5,009 nucleotides of DNA, from NCBI GenBank assembly GCA_022776785.1, contig JALFHA010000036.1, forward strand, positions 1-5,009. The letters run 5' to 3'. Origin of the DNA: Clostridiales bacterium (GTDB lineage: Bacteria > Bacillota > Clostridia > Christensenellales > Aristaeellaceae). The translations under genes and the position numbers were made by a program. The notes under the pieces were generated by a model. That model was not told where the DNA came from. It worked only from the letters and a program-made list of their open reading frames with translations, and made no database searches. This document shows, piece after piece, positions 1 to 5,009 of this stretch. Position 1 is the first letter of the stretch; each line of letters begins with the position of its first letter.

Positions 1-16
1 CGGTTTCCAGCCTTCG

Positions 17-47
17 CCTGCCTGATTCCGCCACAGGCGGCGGCAGG
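17..47. repeat. Nested imperfect stem-loop in the upstream intergenic region
   Basis: CCTGCC (17-22) pairs with GGCAGG (42-47). Inside it CCGCC (28-32) pairs with GGCGG (36-40) around an ACA loop, with an asymmetric bulge between the two stems. A competing pairing is possible between CAGGTT (44-49) and AACCTG (59-64), so two mutually exclusive folds exist. No clear T-run follows on either strand, so it does not look like a standard terminator. It may be part of a dispersed intergenic repeat or the 3' region of a gene left of the window. The pairing is directly visible; its role is unknown. Confidence 0.45.
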
Positions 48-65
48 TTGCGGCTCCAAACCTGC

Positions 66-86
66 TTGAGGGATTTCATCCCTCAA
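66..86. repeat. Perfect 9-bp stem-loop, TTGAGGGAT / ATCCCTCAA
   Basis: TTGAGGGAT (66-74) and ATCCCTCAA (78-86) are exact inverted repeats around a TTC loop. The sequence after it on the plus strand is pyrimidine-rich (CTCCCTTCTTCGCTTCGC) but is not a T-run. It lies about 80 bases before the transporter start, upstream of the possible promoter. It could be a weak terminator for an upstream gene, or part of the same palindrome-rich intergenic repeat as the stem-loop at 17-47. The structure is certain; the function is not. Confidence 0.5.
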
Positions 87-112
87 ACTCCCTTCTTCGC
101 TTCGCGCTTATA

Positions 113-142
113 TTCGAGCTTTTAAGTGCAAGACAGTATGAT
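113..142 (+). promoter_or_regulatory. Possible sigma-A-type promoter for the operon
   Basis: TATGAT at 137-142 matches the TATAAT -10 consensus in 5 of 6 positions and lies in the most AT-rich stretch before the first gene. An 18-base spacer places TTCGAG (113-118) at -35, a poor match to TTGACA. An alternative -10, TATAAG (142-147), overlaps the ribosome binding site region. With the weak -35 the promoter might need an activator, for example the MocR protein encoded at the end of the operon, but no clear operator repeat was found here. Confidence 0.3.
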
Positions 143-163
143 ATAAGGAAGAAGGAAACCTTT

Positions 164-1105
164 ATGCTGGAAAATCTGGTGCTGTCCGTCAACATCGTGC
201 TGCCGCTGCTGCTGGTGATGGCGGCGGGCTACGGCGCGCGCGCCGCGGGAATGCTGAGCGAGACGACGGTCACACAGGTGAACAACCTGTGCTTTCGCGT
301 GTTCATGCCCATCATGCTGATGAACAACATCCGCCGGGCGAGCCTTGCCGGAGTGAGCGGCGTCTCCGCGCTGCTGTTCTCGGCAATGGGGCTGCTCGTG
401 CTCTTTGCGGTGCTGATGCTCGTCATCCCGAAAATCGTGAAGGAAAACCCGCGCAAGGGTGTCATCGTGCAGGCGCTGTTCCGCTCGAATTACGCGCTCT
501 TTGGCATGGCCGTCCTTTCGAGCATGTATCCGGGCGACGACCTGGCGCTGCCGTCGCTGATGATTCCGGTCTCCGTGCCGATTTACAATGTGCTGGCGGT
601 CATCTGTCTGGAGGCATTCCGCGGCGGGCAGGTGAGCCCCGCCAAGCTGGTGGGGAAGATCGCGCGTAATCCGCTGATCCTCGGCTGCGCCGCAGGCATC
701 GCTCTGATGCTGCTGGGCAACCCCGTGCCGAAGTTCCTCGACGATGCGCTGTTCGATCTGGGCAAGATTGCCACGCCGCTGGCGCTGTTCATCCTCGGCG
801 CGTCCTTCCGGCTGGATGCGCTGCGCGGCAATGGCCGCGCCATCGCATGGGTGACGGCGGGCAAGCTGGTGCTTGTGCCGCTCGTCGTGATGGGCATTGC
901 CATTGCCGCGGGCTATCGGGATCAGGCGCTGGCGAGTCTGCTCATCGCCTTCGGCGGGCCGATTGCCGTCTCCTCGTTCACCATGGCGCAGCAGATGGAC
1001 GGCGATGCCGACCTCGCTGCGGAGCTGGTCGTCTCCACGACGCTGTTCTCCGTGCTGACGCTCTTTGTGTTTATCTTCGTCTTTAAGATGCTGGGGCTGG
1101 TGTAA
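164..1105 (+). CDS. AEC (auxin efflux carrier) family transporter, 313 aa
   Basis: This is an integral inner-membrane secondary transporter. Known AEC family members carry organic anions, malate-type acids or amino-acid-like compounds; the substrate here cannot be read from sequence. About ten hydrophobic segments are visible, at roughly residues 6-23, 38-56, 67-88, 105-122, 128-150, 168-185, 200-215, 228-249, 255-274 and 289-310. Family-type motifs include FRSNYALFG (106-114), VPIYN (138-142), RNPLILG (168-174), ATPLALFILG (203-212) and AFGGPIAVSSF (262-272). The length of about 310 residues is normal and the gene looks intact. The ATG at 164 is preceded by two AAGGAA copies (145-150 and 152-157), the second 6 bases from the start, and the first membrane segment begins right after the start. 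It is the first gene of the apparent operon, 36 bases before the GTPase gene. The family call is firm, the substrate unknown. Confidence 0.9.
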   Translation: MLENLVLSVNIVLPLLLVMAAGYGARAAGMLSETTVTQVNNLCFRVFMPIMLMNNIRRASLAGVSGVSALLFSAMGLLVLFAVLMLVIPKIVKENPRKGVIVQALFRSNYALFGMAVLSSMYPGDDLALPSLMIPVSVPIYNVLAVICLEAFRGGQVSPAKLVGKIARNPLILGCAAGIALMLLGNPVPKFLDDALFDLGKIATPLALFILGASFRLDALRGNGRAIAWVTAGKLVLVPLVVMGIAIAAGYRDQALASLLIAFGGPIAVSSFTMAQQMDGDADLAAELVVSTTLFSVLTLFVFIFVFKMLGLV

Positions 1106-1128
1106 CCGCCCCGCGCGGCGACCGAAAT

Positions 1129-1135
1129 AAGGAGG
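1129..1135 (+). promoter_or_regulatory. Strong ribosome binding site that decides the GTPase start
   Basis: AAGGAGG at 1129-1135 is a full Shine-Dalgarno match. An in-frame ATG at 1136 directly abuts it with no spacer and could not be used efficiently. The next in-frame ATG at 1142 sits 6 bases downstream, a suitable distance. The protein therefore most likely starts MELTLGVAAHVDAGKT, with the P-loop a few residues in, as in TetM and EF-G proteins. Confidence 0.85.
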
Positions 1136-1141
1136 ATGCGC

Positions 1142-3124
1142 ATGGAACTGACCCTCGGCGTGGCCGCGCATGTGGACGCGGGCAAGACGACCCTCTGCGA
1201 GCGAATCCTCGAGCGCACCGGCGTGCTGCGCCGCTTCGGGCGCGTCGATCACGGCGACGCCTTCCTCGACGACAGCCCGCTCGAGCGCGCGCGGGGCGTG
1301 ACGATCTACGGCGGACAGGCGTCGTTTTCGCTGACGCGCGCGGACGGCACGCCGCTGCATGTGACGCTGATGGACACGCCCGGGCACGTCGATTTTGCTG
1401 GGGAGACGGAGCGCGCGCTCGGCGTGCTCGACGCGGCGCTGCTGGTCGTCTCCTGCGCGGAGGGTGTGCAGAGCCACACGCAGACGCTGCTGCGGATGCT
1501 CCGCGCGCGCGGCATTCCGACGCTCATCTTCCTGAACAAGACGGACAGGGAGGGTGCGGACAGGGAGCGCGTCGCGCAGCAGCTTGCGCGGCGGCTGAGC
1601 GCGGACTGCGTTCCGCTCTGGCAGGAGCACGCACAGCTCGCTGAGGAGCTGGCCGCGCGGGATGAGGCGCTGCTCGAGCGCCACTGCGATGGAGAGGCCG
1701 CGCGGGAGGACTATCTCGCCGGGGCGCGGCGTGCGCTGACGGCGGGAACGCTGTTCCCCGTGCTTTCGGGCAGTGCGATGACCGGCGAGGGGGTGGAGAC
1801 GCTGCTTGAAGCCGTCGCCGCGCTGTGCGGGACGGACTATGAACAGCGGCTTGAGCAGCCGTTTTCGGCAAGGGTCTATCGTGTGCGCAGGGCGGATGGC
1901 GTGCGCATGACCTACCTCAAGGCGATGCAGGGGCGGCTTGCGCCGCGGGAGGTCGTCGCGACGCCGCAGGGAGAGCGCAAGGCGGATGCGATTTACGCCG
2001 TGCAGGGCGCGCGGCTGAGCAGCGTATCTGAGCTGCGCGCCGGGCAGACGGCGGCGGTGGCCGGGCTGCTGGCAAGACCGGGGGAGATTGTCGGCGAGGG
2101 CGCCGGAAGCACCGCGCCAGAGCTCGTGCCCGTGATGAGCGTGGAGGTGGAACCCGTGCCGCCGCTCGACCGGCACGCGTTGTTGGCGCACCTGCGCGAG
2201 CTGGAGGATGAGGACCCGCTGCTCGCCGTGCGCGCGGAGCGCGGGATGCTTGAGGTCGGCGTGATGGGCGAGGTGCAGATCGAGGTGCTGGAGAGCGTGC
2301 TCAAGACGCGCTTCGGCGACAGCGTGGTTTTGACCCCCCCGCGCACGCTGTACCGGGAGACGATTGCCGCGCCTGCCGTGGGCGTGGGGCACTATGAGCC
2401 GCTGCGCCACTATGCCGAGGTATGGCTGCTGCTCGAGCCGGGAGAGCCCGGCAGCGGCGTGACGTTTACGGCGGCCTGCCCGCCGAACACCTTGGAGCTG
2501 AACTGGCAGCGGCTCATCGGCACGCATGTGCTCGAGCGGGAGCACCCCGGTGTGCTGACCGGCAGCCCGCTGACCGATGTGCGCGTGACGCTGCTGGCCG
2601 GGCGCGCGCACCTCAAGCACACGGAGGGCGGCGATTTCCGCGAGGCGACCTACCGCGCCATTCGCCATGCGCTGATGAATGCGCAGAGCGTGCTGCTCGA
2701 GCCGACGCTGCGCTTTGAGCTGGCGATGCCGTCGGGGGCGCTGGCCCGTGTGACGGGTGAGCTGCTGCGCATGGGCGCGGAGCTCGATGCGCCGCAGACG
2801 GACAGCGAGGAGACAACGCTATCCGGCGAGTGCGCGGCGGCGGCGTTCTGGGGCTTTCCGTCGCGCTATGCGGCGCTGACGCGCGGGCTGGGGCGGCTGT
2901 CCTCCCGCTTTGAGCGCTGGTCGCCGTGCAGGAATCAGGAGGAGATCGTGCGCGAGCGCGGCTACGCGCCGCTGGCGGACGAGGCCAATCCGGCAGGGAG
3001 CGTGTTTTGCAGCCACGGCGCGGGCGTGTATGTCGCGTGGGATCATGTGCGAGAGTGGGCGCATGGCGCGGACGAGGCTCAGCTGGCGCAGGAGCGGCTG
3101 GTGGCGCAGAGGGGAGGGCGGTAG
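1142..3124 (+). CDS. TetM/EF-G-like translation factor GTPase, 660 aa (unlikely to be a tetracycline resistance gene)
   Basis: This is a cytoplasmic translational GTPase expected to bind the ribosome. All G motifs are present: AHVDAGKTT (G1, 9-17), ERARGVTI with switch I Thr54 (48-55), DTPGHVDF (G3, 78-85), NKTD (G4, 132-135) and SGSAMTG (G5, 209-215). Domain II is at about 240-320, domain III at about 330-400 (LEDEDPLL, GEVQIEVL), domain IV at about 400-520 and domain V at about 521-597, ending in TRGLGRLSSRFERW. A C-terminal tail follows, with FCSHGAGVYVAWDHV at 622-636. Overall order and length resemble ribosomal protection proteins of the TetM type (about 640 residues). However, the domain IV loop that carries YSPVSTP in TetM reads HLKHTEGG (490-497), so tetracycline displacement is doubtful. 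A longer Firmicutes relative, as I recall it, carries an extra C-terminal NYN-like domain that is absent here. The gene lies 36 bases after the transporter and 2 bases before the regulator. The family call is firm; the physiological role is unknown. Confidence 0.88.
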   Translation: MELTLGVAAHVDAGKTTLCERILERTGVLRRFGRVDHGDAFLDDSPLERARGVTIYGGQASFSLTRADGTPLHVTLMDTPGHVDFAGETERALGVLDAALLVVSCAEGVQSHTQTLLRMLRARGIPTLIFLNKTDREGADRERVAQQLARRLSADCVPLWQEHAQLAEELAARDEALLERHCDGEAAREDYLAGARRALTAGTLFPVLSGSAMTGEGVETLLEAVAALCGTDYEQRLEQPFSARVYRVRRADGVRMTYLKAMQGRLAPREVVATPQGERKADAIYAVQGARLSSVSELRAGQTAAVAGLLARPGEIVGEGAGSTAPELVPVMSVEVEPVPPLDRHALLAHLRELEDEDPLLAVRAERGMLEVGVMGEVQIEVLESVLKTRFGDSVVLTPPRTLYRETIAAPAVGVGHYEPLRHYAEVWLLLEPGEPGSGVTFTAACPPNTLELNWQRLIGTHVLEREHPGVLTGSPLTDVRVTLLAGRAHLKHTEGGDFREATYRAIRHALMNAQSVLLEPTLRFELAMPSGALARVTGELLRMGAELDAPQTDSEETTLSGECAAAAFWGFPSRYAALTRGLGRLSSRFERWSPCRNQEEIVRERGYAPLADEANPAGSVFCSHGAGVYVAWDHVREWAHGADEAQLAQERLVAQRGGR

Positions 3125-3126
3125 GC

Positions 3127-4482
3127 ATGTTCACATGCAGGCTTGATCCCGACAGCCGTCAGACGCTGTGCGATCAGCTCTACGGCGCGCTGCGCCGGGC
3201 GATGGAGGATGGAACGTTCGCCATCGGCGAGCGGCTGCCCTCCCGCCGACAGCTTGCGCGCCACCTGAGCGTAAGCGCCTCGACGGTGGAGGCGGCGTAT
3301 GACCGGCTGGTCAGCGAGGGCTGGTGTGAGAGCCGTCCGCGCAGCGGCATGGTCGTCTGCGAGCGGCCGGAGGATGCCCGCGCCCTGCCCGAGCGGCGGG
3401 AGACGCCCGTGCGCTGGGATTTTTCCACCGGTGCAGCGGACGCAGGCTCCTTCCCCTACGCGACATGGGCGCGGCTGATGCGCGAGGTGCTCAGCGAGCA
3501 GAGCGCGTCGCTGCTGGTTTCGGGCGATGCACAGGGCGATCCGGCGCTGCGCACGGAAATCGCTGGGATGATGCGTCGGCTGCGCGGCGTGGACGTGCCG
3601 CCCGGGTGCATCGTGCTGGGCGCGGGCACGGAGGTGCTCGTCTCCGCGCTGGTCGCGCTCATCGGGCGGGAGCGGCTCTTTGCCGTGGAGGACCCCGGCT
3701 ATTCGCGCGTGCGGCGGATTCTGGTCGCCAGCGGCGCGCGCATCGCCCCCGTGCCGCTTCAGGACGGTGCCGTCGATGTGCGCGCGCTGTATACGAGCGG
3801 GGCGGGCGCAGTCTATGTCACGCCGTCGCACCAGTTCCCGACGGGTGCGCAGATGGGCGAAATGCAGCGCGCGTCGCTGCTGCGCTGGGCGAGGGAGACC
3901 GGCGCAACGATTCTCGAGGACGACTATGACAGCGAGTTCCGCTTTCACGGCATCGCCGCGCCCGCATTGAGGGCGATGGATGGCGGCGGGCAGGTCGTCT
4001 ACATGAACACGTTTTCGCGCACGCTGGCCCCGGGTCTGCGCCTGAGCTTCATGGCGCTGCCGGAGGCGCTTGTGCCGCGCTACCGTGCGATGCACGCGGC
4101 GTGCAGTGTGCCGGGCTTTGAGCAGGAGACGCTTCGCAAGTTCATCGCGGGCGGCTATCTGGAGCGGCACATCGCGCGCATGGCCGTCGTCTACCGCGGG
4201 CGGCTGGCGGCGCTTGAGCAGGGCGTCGCGCAGCACGGACTTGGCGAGCTGGCGCCCTGCGGCGCGGGCCTGCACGCGCTGCTGACCGTCGCGGGGAAAA
4301 TGCCGGCTGGCGAGCTGGTTTCAAGCGCCGCGCAGGCAGGCGTGAAGCTCACGCGCATGGCCGATTATGGCGTGATGCGCCCGTCCCCGGCGGGGGAGCG
4401 CACCGTGCTGCTGGGCTTTGCCGGAATGGACGAGGAGCAGATTGGGCAGGGACTGGCCGCGCTGGCGAAGGTGTGGAAATAA
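3127..4482 (+). CDS. MocR-type regulator: GntR winged helix fused to an aminotransferase-like domain, 451 aa, PLP lysine replaced by Arg
   Basis: This is a DNA-binding transcription regulator. The GntR winged helix spans about residues 10-79 (GERLPSRRQLARHLSVSAST, then a wing at RPRSGMVV). A linker leads to a fold-type I aminotransferase-like domain from about 98 to 451. Family motifs are GAGTEVL (165-171), VEDPGY (187-192), TPSHQFPTG (232-240), EDDYDSEF (264-271, with the Asp that normally contacts the PLP ring) and a C-terminal LLGFAGM (428-434). In MocR proteins such as GabR the PLP-binding Lys follows the Ser of a TFSK motif; here the segment reads TFSRTLAPGLR, with Arg298. The fold is otherwise complete, so effector sensing may not use a Schiff base, or may not use PLP. 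The start at 3127 is 8 bases after AGGGGAGGG (3110-3118) and 2 bases past the GTPase stop, implying coupled translation. It probably regulates its own operon. The gene looks intact and has the same high GC as its neighbours. Confidence 0.9.
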   Translation: MFTCRLDPDSRQTLCDQLYGALRRAMEDGTFAIGERLPSRRQLARHLSVSASTVEAAYDRLVSEGWCESRPRSGMVVCERPEDARALPERRETPVRWDFSTGAADAGSFPYATWARLMREVLSEQSASLLVSGDAQGDPALRTEIAGMMRRLRGVDVPPGCIVLGAGTEVLVSALVALIGRERLFAVEDPGYSRVRRILVASGARIAPVPLQDGAVDVRALYTSGAGAVYVTPSHQFPTGAQMGEMQRASLLRWARETGATILEDDYDSEFRFHGIAAPALRAMDGGGQVVYMNTFSRTLAPGLRLSFMALPEALVPRYRAMHAACSVPGFEQETLRKFIAGGYLERHIARMAVVYRGRLAALEQGVAQHGLGELAPCGAGLHALLTVAGKMPAGELVSSAAQAGVKLTRMADYGVMRPSPAGERTVLLGFAGMDEEQIGQGLAALAKVWK

Positions 4483-4495
4483 AAACAGAATACAG

Positions 4496-4537
4496 AAGCC
4501 CCGCTCCGCATGGTGCTGCTCATGCGGAGCGGGGCTT
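4496..4537 (+). terminator. Perfect 17-bp hairpin ending the operon, possibly bidirectional
   Basis: AAGCCCCGCTCCGCATG (4496-4512) and CATGCGGAGCGGGGCTT (4521-4537) are exact inverted repeats around an 8-base loop, 13 bases after the regulator's stop codon. The plus-strand tail (TTGTGTAAG) is only weakly T-rich. Read on the minus strand, the hairpin is followed by a T-richer run (CTGTATTCTGTTTTT). It may therefore stop transcription from both sides, which fits the convergent gene to its right. The position and very strong stem support a terminator despite the poor plus-strand T-tract. Confidence 0.8.
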
Positions 4538-4564
4538 GTGTAAGCTGAAATCAGATATGTGGGA

Positions 4565-4575
4565 AAACTGGAATT
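4565..4575 (+). repeat. Direct repeat, left copy (AAACTGGAATT)
   Basis: The 11-base AAACTGGAATT at 4565-4575 recurs exactly at 4725-4735. With two mismatches the match extends to 17 bases (4565-4581 and 4725-4741, both ending in GCGT). The two copies bracket the hairpin element but are not adjacent to its inverted ends, lying about 25 bases to the left and 33 bases to the right. They could be the outer ends of a larger repeat unit or an old target duplication. Confidence 0.55.
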
Positions 4576-4599
4576 TGGCGTACTGACAGCAAAGCCTCT

Positions 4600-4691
4600 C
4601 TTGCCTCTCCCCATGGGAGAGGTGCCCCGTAGGGGCGGAGAGGGCCCTCTCAGTCGGCTTCGCCGCCAGCTCTCCCAAAGGGAGAGCCAAG
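4600..4691. repeat. Hairpin-array intergenic element with terminal inverted repeats (MITE-like)
   Basis: The ends, CTTGCCTCTCCC (4600-4611) and GGGAGAGCCAAG (4680-4691), are inverted repeats matching at 11 of 12 positions. Between and within them are five short palindromes: CCTCTCCC/GGGAGAGG with a CAT loop (4604-4622), GCCCC/GGGGC (4624-4636), the perfect palindrome GAGAGGGCCCTCTC (4638-4651), CGGC/GCCG (4655-4665), and GCTCTCCC/GGGAGAGC with an AAA loop (4669-4687). It encodes no protein of its own. From memory, elements of this pattern occur in many copies between genes of gut Clostridia, so it is probably a dispersed non-autonomous or structured-RNA repeat. Copy number cannot be judged from one window. 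Confidence 0.7.
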
Positions 4692-4724
4692 TGCTGCACG
4701 CCGTGCACGATGCGTCTGTTCGAC

Positions 4725-4735
4725 AAACTGGAATT
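4725..4735 (+). repeat. Direct repeat, right copy (AAACTGGAATT)
   Basis: This is the exact second copy of the 11-base repeat at 4565-4575, 160 bases downstream and on the other side of the hairpin element. It lies just before the composition becomes AT-rich. Confidence 0.55.
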
Positions 4736-4787
4736 GTGCGTTTGAAGCGAGGCAAAATACGAATGCACCGCAGCAATAAATTTCTGT

Positions 4788-5009
4788 TTAACAATTTCTT
4801 TTTCCTGTATTTTCTGTCCCGCGGATTTCCTCATGATAGAAATAATCCACGATTACCGGATGTCCCTGCGGGACTCTTCCATAAGGCATTTCATTATCCA
4901 CAAAGGGACAATCATACTTCTTAGCCATTTCCTCAGCTTTTACTTCAAGCGCTTCAAAGTAGCTGCGGTTATGCTTGTTATAGATCTCGTCGTAAAGTGG
5001 TACAAGATC
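4788..5009 (-). CDS. C-terminal part of an unrecognised protein, running off the right edge
   Basis: Read on the minus strand, an open frame enters from the right edge and runs 73 codons to TAA at 4788-4790. It begins DLVPLYDEIYNKHNRSYFEA; a charged, probably helical segment follows (LEVKAEEMAKKY, residues 21-32), then CPFVDNEMPYGRVPQGHPVIVDYFYHEE (34-61, quoted in two parts: CPFVDNEMPYGRV and PQGHPVIVDYFYHEE), and a polar tail ending GKRNC. Aromatic and acidic residues are evenly spread and codon use is natural, which supports real coding. No start is visible and no membrane segment is seen. I do not recognise the family. G+C is in the low-to-mid 40s percent by eye, far below the operon, suggesting different ancestry. 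It is convergent with the operon, with the hairpin at 4496-4537 as a possible shared terminator. Confidence 0.6.
   Translation of the reverse strand, partial: DLVPLYDEIYNKHNRSYFEALEVKAEEMAKKYDCPFVDNEMPYGRVPQGHPVIVDYFYHEEIRGTENTGKRNC

Larger units (their letters stand above)
4538..4787. other. Non-coding interval between convergent genes
   Basis: No convincing gene lies in these 250 bases. They hold the hairpin-rich element (4600-4691), a short direct repeat on either side of it, and a small stem TGCAC/GTGCA (4695-4699 and 4703-4707). Open frames crossing this stretch on both strands are read through the repeat, lack a good ribosome binding site and show no family motif. Base composition changes here from GC-rich to clearly AT-richer at about 4740. 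Confidence 0.6.

Noticed and set aside
1..79. A minus-strand frame beginning MKSLKQVW that stays open to the left edge
   Set aside because: Its ATG lies within the 66-86 stem-loop, the upstream GAGGG is too close to act as a ribosome binding site, and the sequence is palindromic, so chance coding through a repeat is likelier.
1106..1128. A possible hairpin CGCC/GGCG between the transporter and GTPase genes
   Set aside because: A stem of about 4 bp in very GC-rich sequence, without a T-run, is not distinguishable from chance.
1136..1141. The ATG at 1136 as the GTPase start
   Set aside because: It touches the AAGGAGG ribosome binding site with no spacer; the ATG at 1142 has a 6-base spacing.
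122..2668. An 848-codon open frame on the minus strand across the transporter and most of the GTPase gene
   Set aside because: The product is dominated by Arg, His, Gln and Ala with no domain pattern, the typical antisense shadow of GC-rich coding sequence. Both plus-strand genes have full family motifs.
2926..3126. An in-frame extension of the regulator back to an ATG at 2926
   Set aside because: It overlaps the end of the GTPase gene, adds a low-complexity Arg/Gly/Ala stretch not found in MocR proteins, and lacks the strong ribosome binding site seen before 3127.
3079..4275. A 398-codon minus-strand open frame opposite the regulator
   Set aside because: It has the same Arg/His/Ala-rich shadow composition and no recognisable domain, and lies wholly opposite a well-supported gene.
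4600..4691. The hairpin element as a CRISPR array
   Set aside because: There is no regularly spaced identical direct repeat with unique spacers, only inverted repeats of different sequence.
4520..4834. Minus-strand open frames (also 4321-4794) and a plus-strand frame (4559-4924) through the repeat region
   Set aside because: They are read through the hairpin element and terminator, show no family motif or good ribosome binding site, and conflict with the better-supported minus-strand frame ending at 4788.

Overview
The window is bacterial and most of it is very GC-rich (about two-thirds G+C by eye). Three features suggest a high-GC gut-type member of the Clostridia (Firmicutes): a clostridial-style MocR regulator, a TetM-like translation GTPase of a kind common in Firmicutes, and a palindromic intergenic element beginning CCTCTCCC that resembles elements I remember from Oscillospirales/Christensenellales-type genomes. 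This assignment is an inference; no rRNA or other marker gene is present.

Layout. Positions 1-163 are intergenic: two clear stem-loops, then an AT-richer stretch with a possible promoter and a purine-rich ribosome binding site. Positions 164-4482 hold three tightly packed plus-strand genes that look like one operon. They are an AEC-family membrane transporter (164-1105), a TetM/EF-G-like translation GTPase (1142-3124), and a MocR-type regulator made of a GntR winged helix fused to an aminotransferase-like domain (3127-4482). The gaps are 36 and 2 bases. A perfect 17-bp hairpin at 4496-4537 follows the last stop codon and probably ends the operon. Positions 4538-4787 are non-coding and carry a compact element of about 92 bp built from hairpins (4600-4691), bracketed by an 11-bp direct repeat. 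From about 4740 to the right edge the base composition drops sharply. There a minus-strand gene of unknown function (4788-5009, C-terminal 73 residues only) runs off the window, convergent with the operon.

How the genes may work together. The last gene is probably the operon's own regulator, responding to a small amine, amino acid or vitamin-like effector, with the transporter as a target. The GTPase's link to the other two is not evident from sequence. Two details stand out. The regulator has Arg where the PLP-binding Lys of MocR proteins normally sits. The GTPase lacks the domain IV loop that tetracycline ribosomal protection proteins use to displace the drug. No complete new system can be demonstrated in this window. 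The regulator, the GTPase and the hairpin element are the parts most worth following up.
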